Shown here: positions 35,045-43,592 of the stretch, one piece after another
How the letters are laid out: every line of letters starts with the position of its first letter
Position numbering within the stretch: position 1 is the first letter of the stretch
DNA from: Thalassobius sp050633445
GTDB lineage: Bacteria > Pseudomonadota > Alphaproteobacteria > Rhodobacterales > Rhodobacteraceae
Length of the DNA: 64,000 bases
Reading direction: 5' to 3'
Assembly: GCA_050633445.1 (NCBI GenBank)
Contig: JBOEGN010000002.1
Span: forward strand, 1 to 64,000
Notes under the pieces: model-generated
What the model was told of the DNA's origin: nothing
What the model saw: only the letters and a program-made list of their open reading frames with translations
The model's database searches: none
Position numbers and translations under genes: made by a program

Positions 35045-35956
35045 ATGTTGCCACCGGACGATTTCAATCCTCAGCCAGGAAAGGCCGAGGAACTGGCCAC
35101 CGGGTTGCGACGCGTCTTGGCGCCCAATCCTTCTCCGATGACCTATCGCGGGACAAACACCTATCTGTTGGGCGAACGCGACATCGCCGTGATCGACCCT
35201 GGCCCTGATGATCCGGTACATCTGGAGGCTATTCTGGGCGCGCTCCATCCTGGGCAGCGGATCTCTCATATTATTGTCACCCATGCCCATTTGGATCACT
35301 CTCCCTTGGCGCGGGCCTTGTCGGCGCGGACCGATGCGCCTGTTTATGCATACGGGGATTTCCGCGCCGGTCGCTCCGAGATCATGGAGCAGCTGTCCGC
35401 CAAAGGTCTGGCCGGTGGGGGCGAGGGGGTGGATGCGCAGTTCATCCCAGATGTGGAAATTGCCGACCAAGAGAGCCTCAAAGGAGACGGCTGGCAGTTG
35501 CGCGCCCTGTGGACGCCGGGACATTTCGGGAACCACCTGTCCTTTGAATGGGAGGATGCAGTTTTCACCGGAGATCTGGTGATGGGATGGGCCAGCTCGC
35601 TGGTGTCGCCACCTGACGGTGACCTGACGGATTTCATGCGCTCTTGCGAGCGGCTGCAAGGCCATGATGCCAAAGTTTATCATGCGGGCCATGGTGCCCC
35701 TGTGTCGAATCCTGCTGAACGGGTGGAATGGCTGCTGTCGCACCGCCGTGGTCGCGAAACCTCGATCCTCGAGGCGCTGGAGCGCAGTTCGGGCACCGCC
35801 CGCAGCCTGGCCGAGCGTATCTACACCGAGACACCGCCTGCGTTGATGGGGGCCGCAGCACGAAACGTGTTCGCGCATCTCGTTGATCTGGTGGGAAAAA
35901 ATCAAGCGCAGCCGCTGACTGAACTGTCCGAGACCGCACAATTCACGCTAAAATGA
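35045..35956 (+). CDS. MBL-fold metallo-hydrolase (LACTB2-like)
   Basis: 303 residues. The metal motif THAHLDHSPLA (HxHxDH) and later Asp/His ligands in FTGDLVMGW and VYHAGHGAPV are present. A C-terminal winged-helix-like extension (RETSILEALERSSGTARSLAERIY) is typical of LACTB2-type proteins, some of which are endoribonucleases. The ATG at 35045 follows AGAGGA. It is divergent from the histidine kinase gene with a 41-bp gap. Confidence 0.88.
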   Translation: MLPPDDFNPQPGKAEELATGLRRVLAPNPSPMTYRGTNTYLLGERDIAVIDPGPDDPVHLEAILGALHPGQRISHIIVTHAHLDHSPLARALSARTDAPVYAYGDFRAGRSEIMEQLSAKGLAGGGEGVDAQFIPDVEIADQESLKGDGWQLRALWTPGHFGNHLSFEWEDAVFTGDLVMGWASSLVSPPDGDLTDFMRSCERLQGHDAKVYHAGHGAPVSNPAERVEWLLSHRRGRETSILEALERSSGTARSLAERIYTETPPALMGAAARNVFAHLVDLVGKNQAQPLTELSETAQFTLK

Positions 35957-36047
35957 CACGCGATCCCTGTGTCGCAAATTTTTTCGGAAAAATGACACAA
36001 AAGGCACTGGACGCCGGAAAAACTCATAGCTATACACCGCCACATGT

Positions 36048-36122
36048 TCCGGCGTAGCTCAGCGGTAGAGCAGTTGACTGTTAATCAATTGGTCGTAGGT
36101 TCGATCCCTACCGCCGGAGCCA
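36048..36122 (+). tRNA. tRNA-Asn (GUU), insertion site of a decayed element
   Basis: Complete cloverleaf: acceptor TCCGGCG/CGCCGGA, D stem GCTC/GAGC, anticodon arm GTTGA-CTGTTAA-TCAAT with GTT at 36080-36082, T arm GTAGG/CCTAC, discriminator G and encoded CCA. Phage-like remnants begin immediately downstream, so its 3' end is the probable attachment site. Confidence 0.97.
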
Positions 36123-36950
36123 AAGATTTCAAGGACTTAGCGCTCATACGCTAGGTCCTTTTTCTTTCTGAGCACAGAATAAGTACAGAAAACACTGCCT
36201 GGATCGGTGTTTACGGATCATTTGTCATCCGGTGCCACGGGCTTGTGCTAACTACCAGCCTCTAAACGCTTTTTCTCCTCCGCCGCATATTGGCGTAGAG
36301 ATTTGCCCTTTTACTTAAGCCCTTGAAGTCATTCACGCCCCTGACGCCAGAACGCCCAATTAGGTATCAATGGGGCGGTCTATTTGTGCGGGCTGATGAC
36401 TTCGGATTTTTCACGGTCAGCATCCTCGATGCCGTTCGAGGTCAGAATGTCGTGTTCCGTTGGAGCCGTATGCCAGCGATTTACAAGGGAGTGTGCCGGC
36501 TCACAACGTTGTGCAGTCCAGACCTTCCAAGCTGGAAGAACTCTACGTCAACAAGGCGTTTTCGGAGCTCGCTATAACGTATTGTTTTTATTGCCTTGTT
36601 GACGACGTTGATCTTCGTTGACCGTTTTCGCTATATATATCCGGATTGCACGCTGCCCCTGTGCCCTGGTCCATGCCCTATGCCTAATCGGCTTATTCTA
36701 CCAAGATATATTGCTTTAAGATCAACATGATCAACATCGTCAACAAGTGTTCCGAAACAAGGCCTTAGAGGCGACGCTTCAGGTCAACAAAGATCAACGA
36801 CCGTCAACGCCGTGACCGAATAAATTCGCTCCGATTGCCAGAACATCACTCATTGGCTTGGACATACCCTGCCGAAACGCGACCACCCAAACTGACGCCC
36901 CGTCTGTGCTTCTAGCCTAGGGTTTCCATAGAACGCCGCAAACGCTGCGC
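36123..36950. other. Region without recognisable genes in the element remnant
   Basis: 828 bp after tRNA-Asn. Reading frames here have no recognisable product. The stretch 36560-36790 is AT-rich and carries the three triplet repeats described separately. Confidence 0.5.
36598..36808. repeat. Three triplets of GTTGA/TCAAC repeats at 9-10 bp spacing
   Basis: Block A: GTTGA at 36598, 36607 and 36617. Block B: TCAAC at 36722, 36731 and 36740. Block C: TCAAC at 36784, 36794 and 36804. Within a block, copies are 9-10 bp apart, about one helical turn. Block A in reverse complement reads GGTCAACGAAGATCAACG, nearly identical to the start of block C (GGTCAACAAAGATCAACG), so A and C form a long inverted repeat around an AT-rich centre with CTATATATAT. 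This looks like iterons of an origin or a multi-site phage operator. Confidence 0.6.
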
Positions 36951-37064
36951 ATGGCCCTTATTCTGCCGGTCGCTTCCCGCGCACATAAGGCCGAGGCGCT
37001 GACCATCTGCCGAGAGGCATTCCGTGATACATGGGAGCGGCTGACGGCGGGGGCTGAGGCATGA
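36951..37064 (+). pseudogene. Short frame, 37 residues, probably a gene remnant
   Basis: ATG at 36951; the peptide starts MALILPVASRAHKAEALTIC and ends in TAGAEA. Its stop overlaps the next ATG (ATGA at 37061), as in a phage or plasmid operon. The composition looks coding (Ala/Arg-rich helix) but it is too short for a named family and probably the tail of a longer gene whose 5' part is lost. Confidence 0.35.
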
Positions 37065-37453
37065 CCATCTTCCTCAAGTCCAAATCCGCCAAAGCCGAAC
37101 TGGCCGCTGACCTTGAGAAGGACAACGCGGCTCAGAAGGCGCAGGATCAATCCCCGATCCAGACCACCAAGGACGTGCGGGGCTTCTGGACGCAGAACCC
37201 CAAGACCCGTGACCTGTTCGGAGCGATCATCACCATGTGGCGCAAGTCTTCTGCTCGCCGTCCAGACCATAAAGGGTTCTGGGCGGCATAGCCCTACCGG
37301 GATTGGAGCGACTTCACCGGCCTACCCATTGCAACGCTCAAGCCGCGCCTAAACGCGCTAGTGAACCATGGCCTGATAGAGCGCACCCTCGGGCGGCACG
37401 GGGGCAATCGGGTGTTGACCTTCAACGACCCCGATCACCCCGGCCATTCGTGA
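37061..37453 (+). pseudogene. Winged-helix protein gene interrupted by an in-frame TAG
   Basis: Codons 1-76 end at TAG 37289-37291; the same frame continues without further stops to TGA 37451-37453 (130 codons in all). The second part (DWSDFTGLPIATLKPRLNAL, then GLIERTLGRHGG) looks like a winged-helix DNA-binding domain. The first part is charged (SKSAKAELAADLEKDNAAQK). One substitution would restore the gene. Function unknown; plausible replication or regulatory protein of the element. Confidence 0.55.
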
Positions 37454-37622
37454 AATCTTGGAACCGCTGATCGGGCACAATGAAGAATGGGTGTTCACCT
37501 ATGTCTGTCAGCGCACCCGCAAGGACAAGGTTCGGGGGGAGCGGTACCTTCGAAGGCACTCTAAAGAGGAGTCCCAAATGGGGCGTTTTGATACCAAGCG
37601 CGGAGCAGATCGAAGAACTTAG
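37419..37622 (+). pseudogene. Tyrosine integrase fragment
   Basis: An open frame without its own start reads TPAIREILEPLIGHNEEWVF then TYVCQRTRK and RGERY. This matches the middle of the catalytic domain of alphaproteobacterial phage-type integrases, just after the first catalytic Arg block. The similarity stops near 37553; the remaining catalytic His/Arg/Tyr segments are absent. It overlaps the end of the winged-helix frame, so a deletion or rearrangement has joined the two. Recognised by motif only. Confidence 0.5.
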
Positions 37623-37726
37623 GGTCGTTGACGATGGCAGCGACTTCTTCACTGGTCATCTTCTATGGCGCAGGGACGTCACCAATGAGAGTAACGACAA
37701 CTTCGCCGACGTCATTTGCTTCGAAC

Positions 37727-37882
37727 TCAGCATACGCACTCGTCCAGCAGGATCGAATAAGCGTTCCTGTCCTGCGCAATGTCAAGCCCAACTAAAAAAC
37801 GCCTGTAGCCACAAACTATCTCAACCGCCGGATCGGCGTCTGGTAGGATCAATTCCTCGCGCTTTTCAACCGAGGCCTGCAT
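37727..37882 (-). pseudogene. Terminase nuclease-domain fragment in a shifted frame
   Basis: 51 codons starting at an ATG 17 bp inside the end of the ATPase frame. The segment RRFLVGLDIAQDRNAYSILL is the first strand and acidic residue of the RNase H-like nuclease of large terminase subunits. The nuclease domain then breaks off at a stop. The frame is shifted relative to the ATPase part. I take it as the displaced 3' end of the same gene. Confidence 0.5.
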
Positions 37883-38663
37883 AAAGGTCTCCCAATCTCA
37901 ATTGTGGTGTGTCCGCGTAAGCTGTGGCAATTGCTGCCGAGTCGAAAATCTGCTGACCCCGGCCCATACAATTGAGGCCGTGCTCAACGTCGAACTCGAA
38001 TTTGGACAGCACTTTTCGCTGACGCTCGACCAGCTTCGCCATCCGCGGCAGGTCGAGGGAGCAAGCCCAGATGCGTTCGACCTCGGGATATCTCTCTCTG
38101 TCTGACCACATTTCATAGGCCTTGCCCGATTTCCCGCCCGGTGTGGTGATCAGAATTGTCTTCGCGTTGTCTTGCGCGATGCTGAGGGTTGAGCCATAGA
38201 TGGCATCGGGAATGAACGCGGTTTCATCGGACAAGAGCAGACCATTTTTGACGCCGTAGCCGCGGGCCTGCTCGCCGTCCTGACCAGCCGGGACACAGAC
38301 CACCGACGAGCCGTTTTTCAGGGGCATCTCGGTCATGGTGCGTCGTTTGGTTTCAATCGGCAGCGCCACCTTTTCCCTTGCGTAGGCGATCTTGGCGAAC
38401 AGCAGTTGAGACTGCGCCAGCGTCTTCGAAAGGATGTTCACTTGATGTTCAGGCTTGGATAATTTCTGGTCTGCCATAACGCCGATGGTTGTCGATTTTC
38501 CGATGCGCCGCGACGTCAACACCATGATGATGTCTGAGGTGGAATTCATCAGCTTGCGCTGCCAATCGTTGGGCGGGCCGCCAACAACCCGCTCAAGCAA
38601 GAGTTCGCTCTTTACCCGCTCGTGTAATGTGCGGAGGAAAAGGCCGAGATCATTCGACATCAA
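37866..38663 (-). pseudogene. Phage terminase large subunit, ATPase part only
   Basis: 265 residues. Walker-A-like TSRRIGKST (residues 50-58), the Walker B region KNGLLLSDETAFI and the coupling motif TILITTPGGKSGKAYEMW identify the packaging ATPase. Complete large terminases are about 450-600 residues, with a C-terminal nuclease; here the frame stops at 37866 and nuclease-like sequence resumes in another frame. Its start overlaps the upstream phage gene by 14 bp. The protein drives DNA into procapsids in an active phage; here it is non-functional as a packaging motor unless a frameshift is used. Confidence 0.65.
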
Positions 38664-39174
38664 GCGGAATCCGCCGGTCTTGGACCACTTGCCGGAAGGT
38701 CTCGAACGCCTCCGGGTGCGCTTGGAAAACCAACCAGAGAACGTCCATCAGCTTTTGCACGTCGGGATGCTCGTCCAGGCCAAGCACGATTGTCGTCTTT
38801 TCGCGAAGGTTCGAATAGACCTTGAGCAAGTTCTCGTAGCTCTTGTTCTGGTCCCGGAGCAATTGCATCATCGGGGCCGGCACGCCCATCAGGTTGTCGC
38901 CTTCGACCATATCGTTGAGGCTCCGGTAGAGACGCCGCTGCTCCTTGAGGATTCCCTCAATGCCGCCTTCGGTCTTGTGTTGGGCAGCGTTCACTTCCTG
39001 ATCGAGTGATGCGGCATCCAGCTTGTTCGCCTCGACGAGAACGATCTTCTCGACCTCTGGCGTGATGAACCGCTTGCGGAACCGGGTCAGGCTTTCCAGA
39101 TCGACGCAGCACTGTTGCACGATCTCCTTGAACTGGCGGCGGCGCAGCACGCAGTCAATGACCACCTCGACCAT
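38650..39174 (-). CDS. Hypothetical phage-type protein upstream of the terminase
   Basis: 174 residues from the ATG at 39174 (open to 39237). Mostly alpha-helical and charged: LEKRR-like helices, KILKEQRRLYRSLNDMVEG, LLRDQNKSYENLLKVYSNLR, and an acidic C-terminus. It overlaps the terminase start by 14 bp, the place where a small terminase subunit or its functional equivalent usually lies, but I cannot assign it to a known small-terminase family. Confidence 0.5.
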   Translation of the reverse strand: MVEVVIDCVLRRRQFKEIVQQCCVDLESLTRFRKRFITPEVEKIVLVEANKLDAASLDQEVNAAQHKTEGGIEGILKEQRRLYRSLNDMVEGDNLMGVPAPMMQLLRDQNKSYENLLKVYSNLREKTTIVLGLDEHPDVQKLMDVLWLVFQAHPEAFETFRQVVQDRRIPLDVE

Positions 39175-39175
39175 A

Positions 39176-39432
39176 TCAGAGCATGGACCGGCGGCCATTG
39201 CCTGTTTCCACCGGCAACGCCTCCTTGATAAGGTCATAGTTCATGCCGCAGCCCGCCGTGTCAGGGTGCGCCCCGCCAGTTCGGCCATGTGCGGTGCCAT
39301 CCGGCCAATGACGCGGCGGGCGTCCAAGGCGTAGAAACGGTGCTGTGCCACGTCGCGGATGATGCCTGTTAGCGCCCTTGCCCTGCCACCAGCGAAACGC
39401 CTGTACTCGTGATCGGCAAAGTACCGATGCCG
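39176..39432 (-). pseudogene. Two short overlapping frames at the right edge of the element
   Basis: A 63-codon stretch without a start (39241-39432; contains RALTGIIRDVAQHRFYALDA) ends in an ATGA overlap with a 22-codon frame (39176-39244), which in turn abuts the ATG of the next gene. The stepwise overlaps resemble a phage operon whose 5' end was cut off near 39430, close to the boundary with the chromosomal ThDP enzyme gene. Confidence 0.35.
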
Positions 39433-39503
39433 TCAATCGTTGGCTGCCGAGAAAAGGATCCAGAGACCAAGACGATACAGCAGTGCGACAGATCCAAACC
39501 AAA

Positions 39504-41222
39504 TCAAGCACAGGCAATGGCGATATTTAATAACACTTGCCGACGTTCTGACGTGGCCACGGTGATTGCGCGTTCGAGGGCTGGGGGCAGGTCTGCTCCG
39601 TTGCAAATTGTTTCTGTATAGGCGCGGCTGGCGCGCGCCGTTTGGGTGAAATCGGGACTGGGACGTAACGAGGTCATTGGCGTTTCGTTTGCCTGACGCG
39701 CGCTGCCTGTGGGGTACATTCCATCGACCGAGGCACGTACAGCGCCCCATTCTTCGTTGTTCAACACCAGAACAATGACCGGCAGAGCATGAGCTTCGGC
39801 AATGAAATGGCAGGCCGTCGGATTGGCAAACATATAACTGCCATCGCCCATCGTGGCAAAAACCAACCGCTCGGGATCTGCCAGTTGTGCGCCAAGCGCG
39901 GCGGGAAATCCCCAGCCCAGCCCGCCGGAATGTGGCTCTTGGAAATAGCTGTTGTGATCCTGCAACCCCAGCGGTTGCAGAGGGCAGCCGAGTTCATGAA
40001 ACACAGTGGCTTTGCGGTTTTTAATGGCACGTCCGAGGCACAGAGCGACCCATTCCTTGGTCATAGGGTTGGCGCATCCGGTTTCGGCAATGCGTGAGGT
40101 TTCCTCTCTAACCTTCGAAGAGTAAACAGAAACACTCTCTCGACGGCTATCATTTTGGCTAGGCTCAGCAGAGATGTCAGAGACCTTCTTGATCAGCGCC
40201 AAAAGCGTTTGATCCGTTTCTCCACCCAAGGCGATATCAGCGCGAAAATTGCGGATGGGCGTGCGCGAAAACAAAGGATCCGGTCCAAGTTGAATGATCG
40301 TCGCGTCTTTGTGTGGGCCAGTTTTGTCGGGGAACCACGGGGCAAGAGAGTTGATCACCAACACCACGTCTGCCTGGGTCAGCCAGGGATCGGGGTCGGC
40401 GCCAACCTGCATCGGATGGGCGATGGGAATGGCCAGTTGGTTGGACCAATAATGCGCCACGGGAATGGCGTGTTCGAGCGCGAAATCGCTGAGCGCGGCG
40501 AAGGCTTCGGCACTGCCCGCGCCGCGTTGGGCGATGATCAAAGGGGACTTCGCGCCTGCCAATGCCCGCGCGGCCTGATCCAGCGCGGTGGGCTCGACGG
40601 CGGCAATGACCGGCACCATGGACGAAGGGGTATCATTGCCCTCGGTCGGGCCGGGTTCGCACAGAACCTCGCGCGGCAAGCTTAGATACACGGGCCCCTT
40701 GGGCGTAGAATTCGCAATGGCCCAGGCACGATCCAAGACCTCGGCGATCTGTTCAGGAAACCGCAGTTCGTAGTCCCATTTGGTAGTTTCACGGACCAAG
40801 GCGGTCTGGTCGAACATCTCTTGGCCCCAGCCAATGGGAACGGTGCGCGCGCCAAACCGCCCCTGTTCAACGGTCGGCGTGCGCCCAGACATCATAATCA
40901 TCGGAATCTGATCGCACCACGCGTTGATGGCCCCAGTGATCCCGTTGGACAGACCGACATTCGTGTGCAGCATCACGGCCTGGGCCTGGCCCGAGATTTG
41001 ATAATACCCGTGTGCCATCGACATGGCGGCGTGTTCATGCGGCGCAATAATGGGCTGCGGCAGGGCGTGGCCAGCGGCTTTGGCGGCGGCATACCCTTCG
41101 ATAATGGGCGGAAAATCGGTGCCGGAGTTGGTAAACACATAGTCCACGCCCAGCGCTTTGAGCTTGCCGAACATTGCCGCGCCAGCTGACAACTGCGCGC
41201 CCTGTGATCCAGTCTGCGACAT
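39504..41222 (-). CDS. Thiamine-diphosphate-dependent enzyme (acetolactate synthase / benzoylformate decarboxylase family)
   Basis: 572 residues with the three-domain ThDP architecture: N-terminal Pyr domain with the catalytic Glu (APHEHAAMSMAHGYY), a central domain (about 210-340) and the PP domain with GDGSYMF ... LVLNNEEWG. Substrate cannot be fixed; this group contains 2-keto-acid decarboxylases and carboligases. No small regulatory subunit is present, which argues against biosynthetic acetolactate synthase. The ATG at 41222 follows GGGAGG. It is divergent from an SDR gene and stands at the left end of the catabolic region. Confidence 0.8.
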   Translation of the reverse strand: MSQTGSQGAQLSAGAAMFGKLKALGVDYVFTNSGTDFPPIIEGYAAAKAAGHALPQPIIAPHEHAAMSMAHGYYQISGQAQAVMLHTNVGLSNGITGAINAWCDQIPMIMMSGRTPTVEQGRFGARTVPIGWGQEMFDQTALVRETTKWDYELRFPEQIAEVLDRAWAIANSTPKGPVYLSLPREVLCEPGPTEGNDTPSSMVPVIAAVEPTALDQAARALAGAKSPLIIAQRGAGSAEAFAALSDFALEHAIPVAHYWSNQLAIPIAHPMQVGADPDPWLTQADVVLVINSLAPWFPDKTGPHKDATIIQLGPDPLFSRTPIRNFRADIALGGETDQTLLALIKKVSDISAEPSQNDSRRESVSVYSSKVREETSRIAETGCANPMTKEWVALCLGRAIKNRKATVFHELGCPLQPLGLQDHNSYFQEPHSGGLGWGFPAALGAQLADPERLVFATMGDGSYMFANPTACHFIAEAHALPVIVLVLNNEEWGAVRASVDGMYPTGSARQANETPMTSLRPSPDFTQTARASRAYTETICNGADLPPALERAITVATSERRQVLLNIAIACA

Positions 41223-41252
41223 CTGCGAAACCTCCCTTGCTCCCAAGTCTCA

Positions 41253-41330
41253 GTTTAGGGGCAATTAGGGGATGTATTGCAAGGAAATTCCTAAAGAAAT
41301 CATAGGTGATAGGCGATTTTTGCCCTAAAC
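41253..41330. promoter_or_regulatory. Divergent control region with inverted repeats
   Basis: Between the ThDP enzyme and the SDR genes lie GTTTAGGG at 41253-41260 and its exact complement CCCTAAAC at 41323-41330, and between them a perfect palindrome AGGAA-A-TTCCT (41282-41292). The region is AT-rich. A shared operator for both genes is an inference. Confidence 0.4.
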
Positions 41331-41360
41331 TTAAATCCGAGGAAAATGGGGAGGAATACC

Positions 41361-42125
41361 ATGGATTTCGGACTGCACGGTAAGGGGTGCGTGATCACTG
41401 GTGGGGCGGGCAGCATTGGCCAGGCCACGGCCGCGGAGCTGCTGAAATTAGGGGCGCGGGTGATGCTGGTCGACCGCGATTCAGCGATGCTTGATCAGGC
41501 AGCCGCCAGCCTGTCGCATCTGGGTGAGGTGCAAACCTGCGTTGCGGATGTCTCGGACGCAGAGGATGTCGTTCGCTATGTTGCGCAATCGGTTAAGGCT
41601 TTTGACACGATTGACGTGCTATTCAGCAATGCGGGTAATTTTGGCACCGTCGCCTCGATCGAGGATTATCCCACCGACATGTTTGATCAGGTGCTTGCGG
41701 TTCATGTACGCGGGGCGTTTTTGGCGGCGAAACATGCTGTGCCGCATATGGGGCAGGGCGGCAGCATCATCATTACCTCCAGTGTGGCTGGGCTGCGTGG
41801 TGATCCTGGCGTCTATGGCTATATCACCGCGAAACATGCGCTGACCGGACTGATGCGGGTCCTGGCCAAGGACCTAGCGCCGCGTGGTATTCGGGTGAAC
41901 ACGATCAATCCGGGGCCGGTTTCTAACGGGTTCCAGCAACGGGTCGAGGATGATCTGGGCGAAATCATTGGCCGAGATGGCACTGAATTCTTTGACGAAA
42001 TTATCCCGATGGGGCGTCACGCCACCCCCAAGGAAGTGGCGCGTTCGGTGATCTACCTGGCCTCGGATCAAAGCAGTTTTACCACTGGAACGATCCTGTC
42101 CGTGGATGGCGGCATGAGCGGATAG
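41361..42125 (+). CDS. Short-chain dehydrogenase/reductase
   Basis: 254 residues. Nucleotide-binding TGGAGSIGQATAAELL, NAGN at about 90, and the active-site Tyr/Lys in VYGYITAKHAL; the C-terminus FTTGTILSVDGGMSG is classical SDR. The Asp after the second strand (LVDRDS) predicts NAD rather than NADP. The ATG at 41361 has a GGGGAGGA site. Divergent from the ThDP enzyme; convergent with livF. It may oxidise or reduce the ThDP enzyme's substrate or product. Confidence 0.88.
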   Translation: MDFGLHGKGCVITGGAGSIGQATAAELLKLGARVMLVDRDSAMLDQAAASLSHLGEVQTCVADVSDAEDVVRYVAQSVKAFDTIDVLFSNAGNFGTVASIEDYPTDMFDQVLAVHVRGAFLAAKHAVPHMGQGGSIIITSSVAGLRGDPGVYGYITAKHALTGLMRVLAKDLAPRGIRVNTINPGPVSNGFQQRVEDDLGEIIGRDGTEFFDEIIPMGRHATPKEVARSVIYLASDQSSFTTGTILSVDGGMSG

Positions 42126-42137
42126 CTCAACGCCCCC

Positions 42138-42878
42138 CTAGTGGGCCGCCAACCCCGCGCCGTCTTCGACCGCGTCGATGCCGAAATAGGCCTGATCCAG
42201 CAGTGCGGGGTCCTTGATCAGGTTCTCGGCCCGGCCGCTATACCGCACATGTCCTCCGCGCAGCACCAGTGCCTCTTCCGAGACACTCAGCGCCAGATCG
42301 GTGAATTGCTCGATCAGCAAAATGCCGACGCCGCGGGTTTTCAGATCAGTGACAAAGCCCATCAGACGTTTCACCACCAAAGGCGCCAGGCCCAAGGACA
42401 TTTCATCGACCAACAGGAACCGGGGCCGACACATCATCGCATGTCCCAGCGCCAGCATTTGTTGCTGCCCGCCAGACATCGTGCCTGCGATCTGTTTTTT
42501 GCGCTCGGCCAGCTCGGGGAAAAAGGTGTAGGTATCGGCAAGCGTTTCCTCCAGCCCGTCCGCCAACAGCGATCCGGCGGCGCGCAGATTGTCATCCACG
42601 CTTAGCTTGGTCAGCACCCGGTGGCCCTCGGGGACGGCGGCGATCCCGGCCGCGCGGATCACGTCAGGGCCTTTGCCCGTCAGATCCGCGCCATCCAGCG
42701 TCATCTGCCCCCCCGAGATCTGCATCATCCCGGTCATGGCCAGGACCAGCTCGGATTTTCCGGCGCCATTCGCGCCCAGAACAGCGGTGACACTGCCCGG
42801 CGCCAGATGCAGATCAATCCGATCCACCAAGGTGCGCCCATCCTGCATAACGCTGAGTTTGTTCAGTTCCAAAGCCAT
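42138..42878 (-). CDS. livF: Branched-chain-type ABC transporter ATPase LivF
   Basis: 246 residues, a single ABC domain: Walker A GANGAGKSE, signature MSGGQQQMLALG, Walker B FLLVDEMSLGLAPL. LivF lacks the C-terminal extension of LivG, as here. It is last of five transporter genes; the gap to livG is 3 bp. The ligand is not necessarily an amino acid. Confidence 0.9.
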   Translation of the reverse strand: MALELNKLSVMQDGRTLVDRIDLHLAPGSVTAVLGANGAGKSELVLAMTGMMQISGGQMTLDGADLTGKGPDVIRAAGIAAVPEGHRVLTKLSVDDNLRAAGSLLADGLEETLADTYTFFPELAERKKQIAGTMSGGQQQMLALGHAMMCRPRFLLVDEMSLGLAPLVVKRLMGFVTDLKTRGVGILLIEQFTDLALSVSEEALVLRGGHVRYSGRAENLIKDPALLDQAYFGIDAVEDGAGLAAH

Positions 42879-42881
42879 GGA

Positions 42882-43592
42882 TTATACCTCTTCCGTGCCA
42901 AGATAGGCCGCTTTGACCTTGGGATCGGCCAGCACGTCCGGCGTGGGGCCAAAGGCGATTTTCTTGCCAAAATCCAACACCAGAGTGTCCGTGCAAATGC
43001 GCGAGATCAGCTCGACATCGTGGTCGATCACCAGCACCTGCGCGCCGGTTTCCTTGGGCACGGCCATGATCAGGTCGCCCAGTTGACGGGTTTCCTCGAT
43101 CGAGAGCCCGCCAGCGGGTTCGTCGAACATCACCAGTTTCGGGCTGCCGACCAGGCATTTGGCCATGTCGGTCAGACGCCGTTCAAAACTGTTCAGCGTC
43201 CGGCCCATGCGGTCGGATTTACCCTCCATGCCAACCAGGGCCAACATCCGACGCACCTCGTCACGTTTGGGCCCCGAGGCCCCGGCATGGTCGATCTGCA
43301 CCAGCACGTTGTCAAAAACGCTGAGGTCATTGGCGATCTCTTCCTTCTGGAACGAACGCCGCAGACCCCAATGCGCTCGGCGATACGGGGGCAGGAACAG
43401 CAGGTTCTTGCCATCCATCTCGATCCGCCCGCTATGCACCTGCACAAAGCCCGACACTACGTTCATTAGCGTCGTTTTCCCGGCGCCATTGGGGCCGATG
43501 ATGCCATTGACCGGCGCGGTGAACTGGGCCGAGACCTGATCCAGCGCGATGACTCCGCCGAAATGAACGCTGACACTATCTACGTTGATCAT
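42882..43592 (-). CDS. livG: Branched-chain-type ABC transporter ATPase LivG
   Basis: 236 residues. Walker A GPNGAGKTT, family-typical FQKEEIANDLSVFDNVLV after the first strand, and LVMFDEPAGGL as Walker B with D-loop. Its ATG overlaps the livM stop (ATGA), so ATPase and permease are translated together. The ABC signature is degenerate (LNSFERRLTDMAKCL instead of LSxGxQ), which is unusual for a working ATPase. Confidence 0.88.
   Translation of the reverse strand: MINVDSVSVHFGGVIALDQVSAQFTAPVNGIIGPNGAGKTTLMNVVSGFVQVHSGRIEMDGKNLLFLPPYRRAHWGLRRSFQKEEIANDLSVFDNVLVQIDHAGASGPKRDEVRRMLALVGMEGKSDRMGRTLNSFERRLTDMAKCLVGSPKLVMFDEPAGGLSIEETRQLGDLIMAVPKETGAQVLVIDHDVELISRICTDTLVLDFGKKIAFGPTPDVLADPKVKAAYLGTEEV

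Larger units (their letters stand above)
36123..39503. mobile_element. Decayed prophage or integrative element next to tRNA-Asn
   Basis: About 3.4 kb lacking intact housekeeping genes, with lower and uneven GC, directly after tRNA-Asn. It holds a fragment of a tyrosine integrase (37419-37622), a winged-helix gene broken by an amber codon, a terminase split into two frames, small overlapping phage-like frames, and an ordered repeat array. No second copy of the tRNA 3' end was found near 39.5 kb, so the right attachment site is lost or diverged. Confidence 0.65.

Noticed and set aside
36323..36602. Plus-strand frames of 72-84 codons after tRNA-Asn
   Set aside because: No recognisable motif, no ribosome-binding site and unlike the coding style of the window.
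37561..37659. 32-codon minus-strand frame (starts MTSEEVAAIVNDPKFF)
   Set aside because: It looks somewhat coding but has no clear ribosome-binding site and lies opposite the integrase fragment in a decayed region; too little to call.
39350..39503. Right attachment site of the tRNA-Asn element
   Set aside because: I looked for a copy of the tRNA T-arm and acceptor 3' end and found none, so no att repeat is claimed.
39176..39517. 113-codon minus-strand frame at the edge of the element
   Set aside because: Shadow of the frame ending at 39241; its Arg/His/Trp-rich composition is not protein-like.
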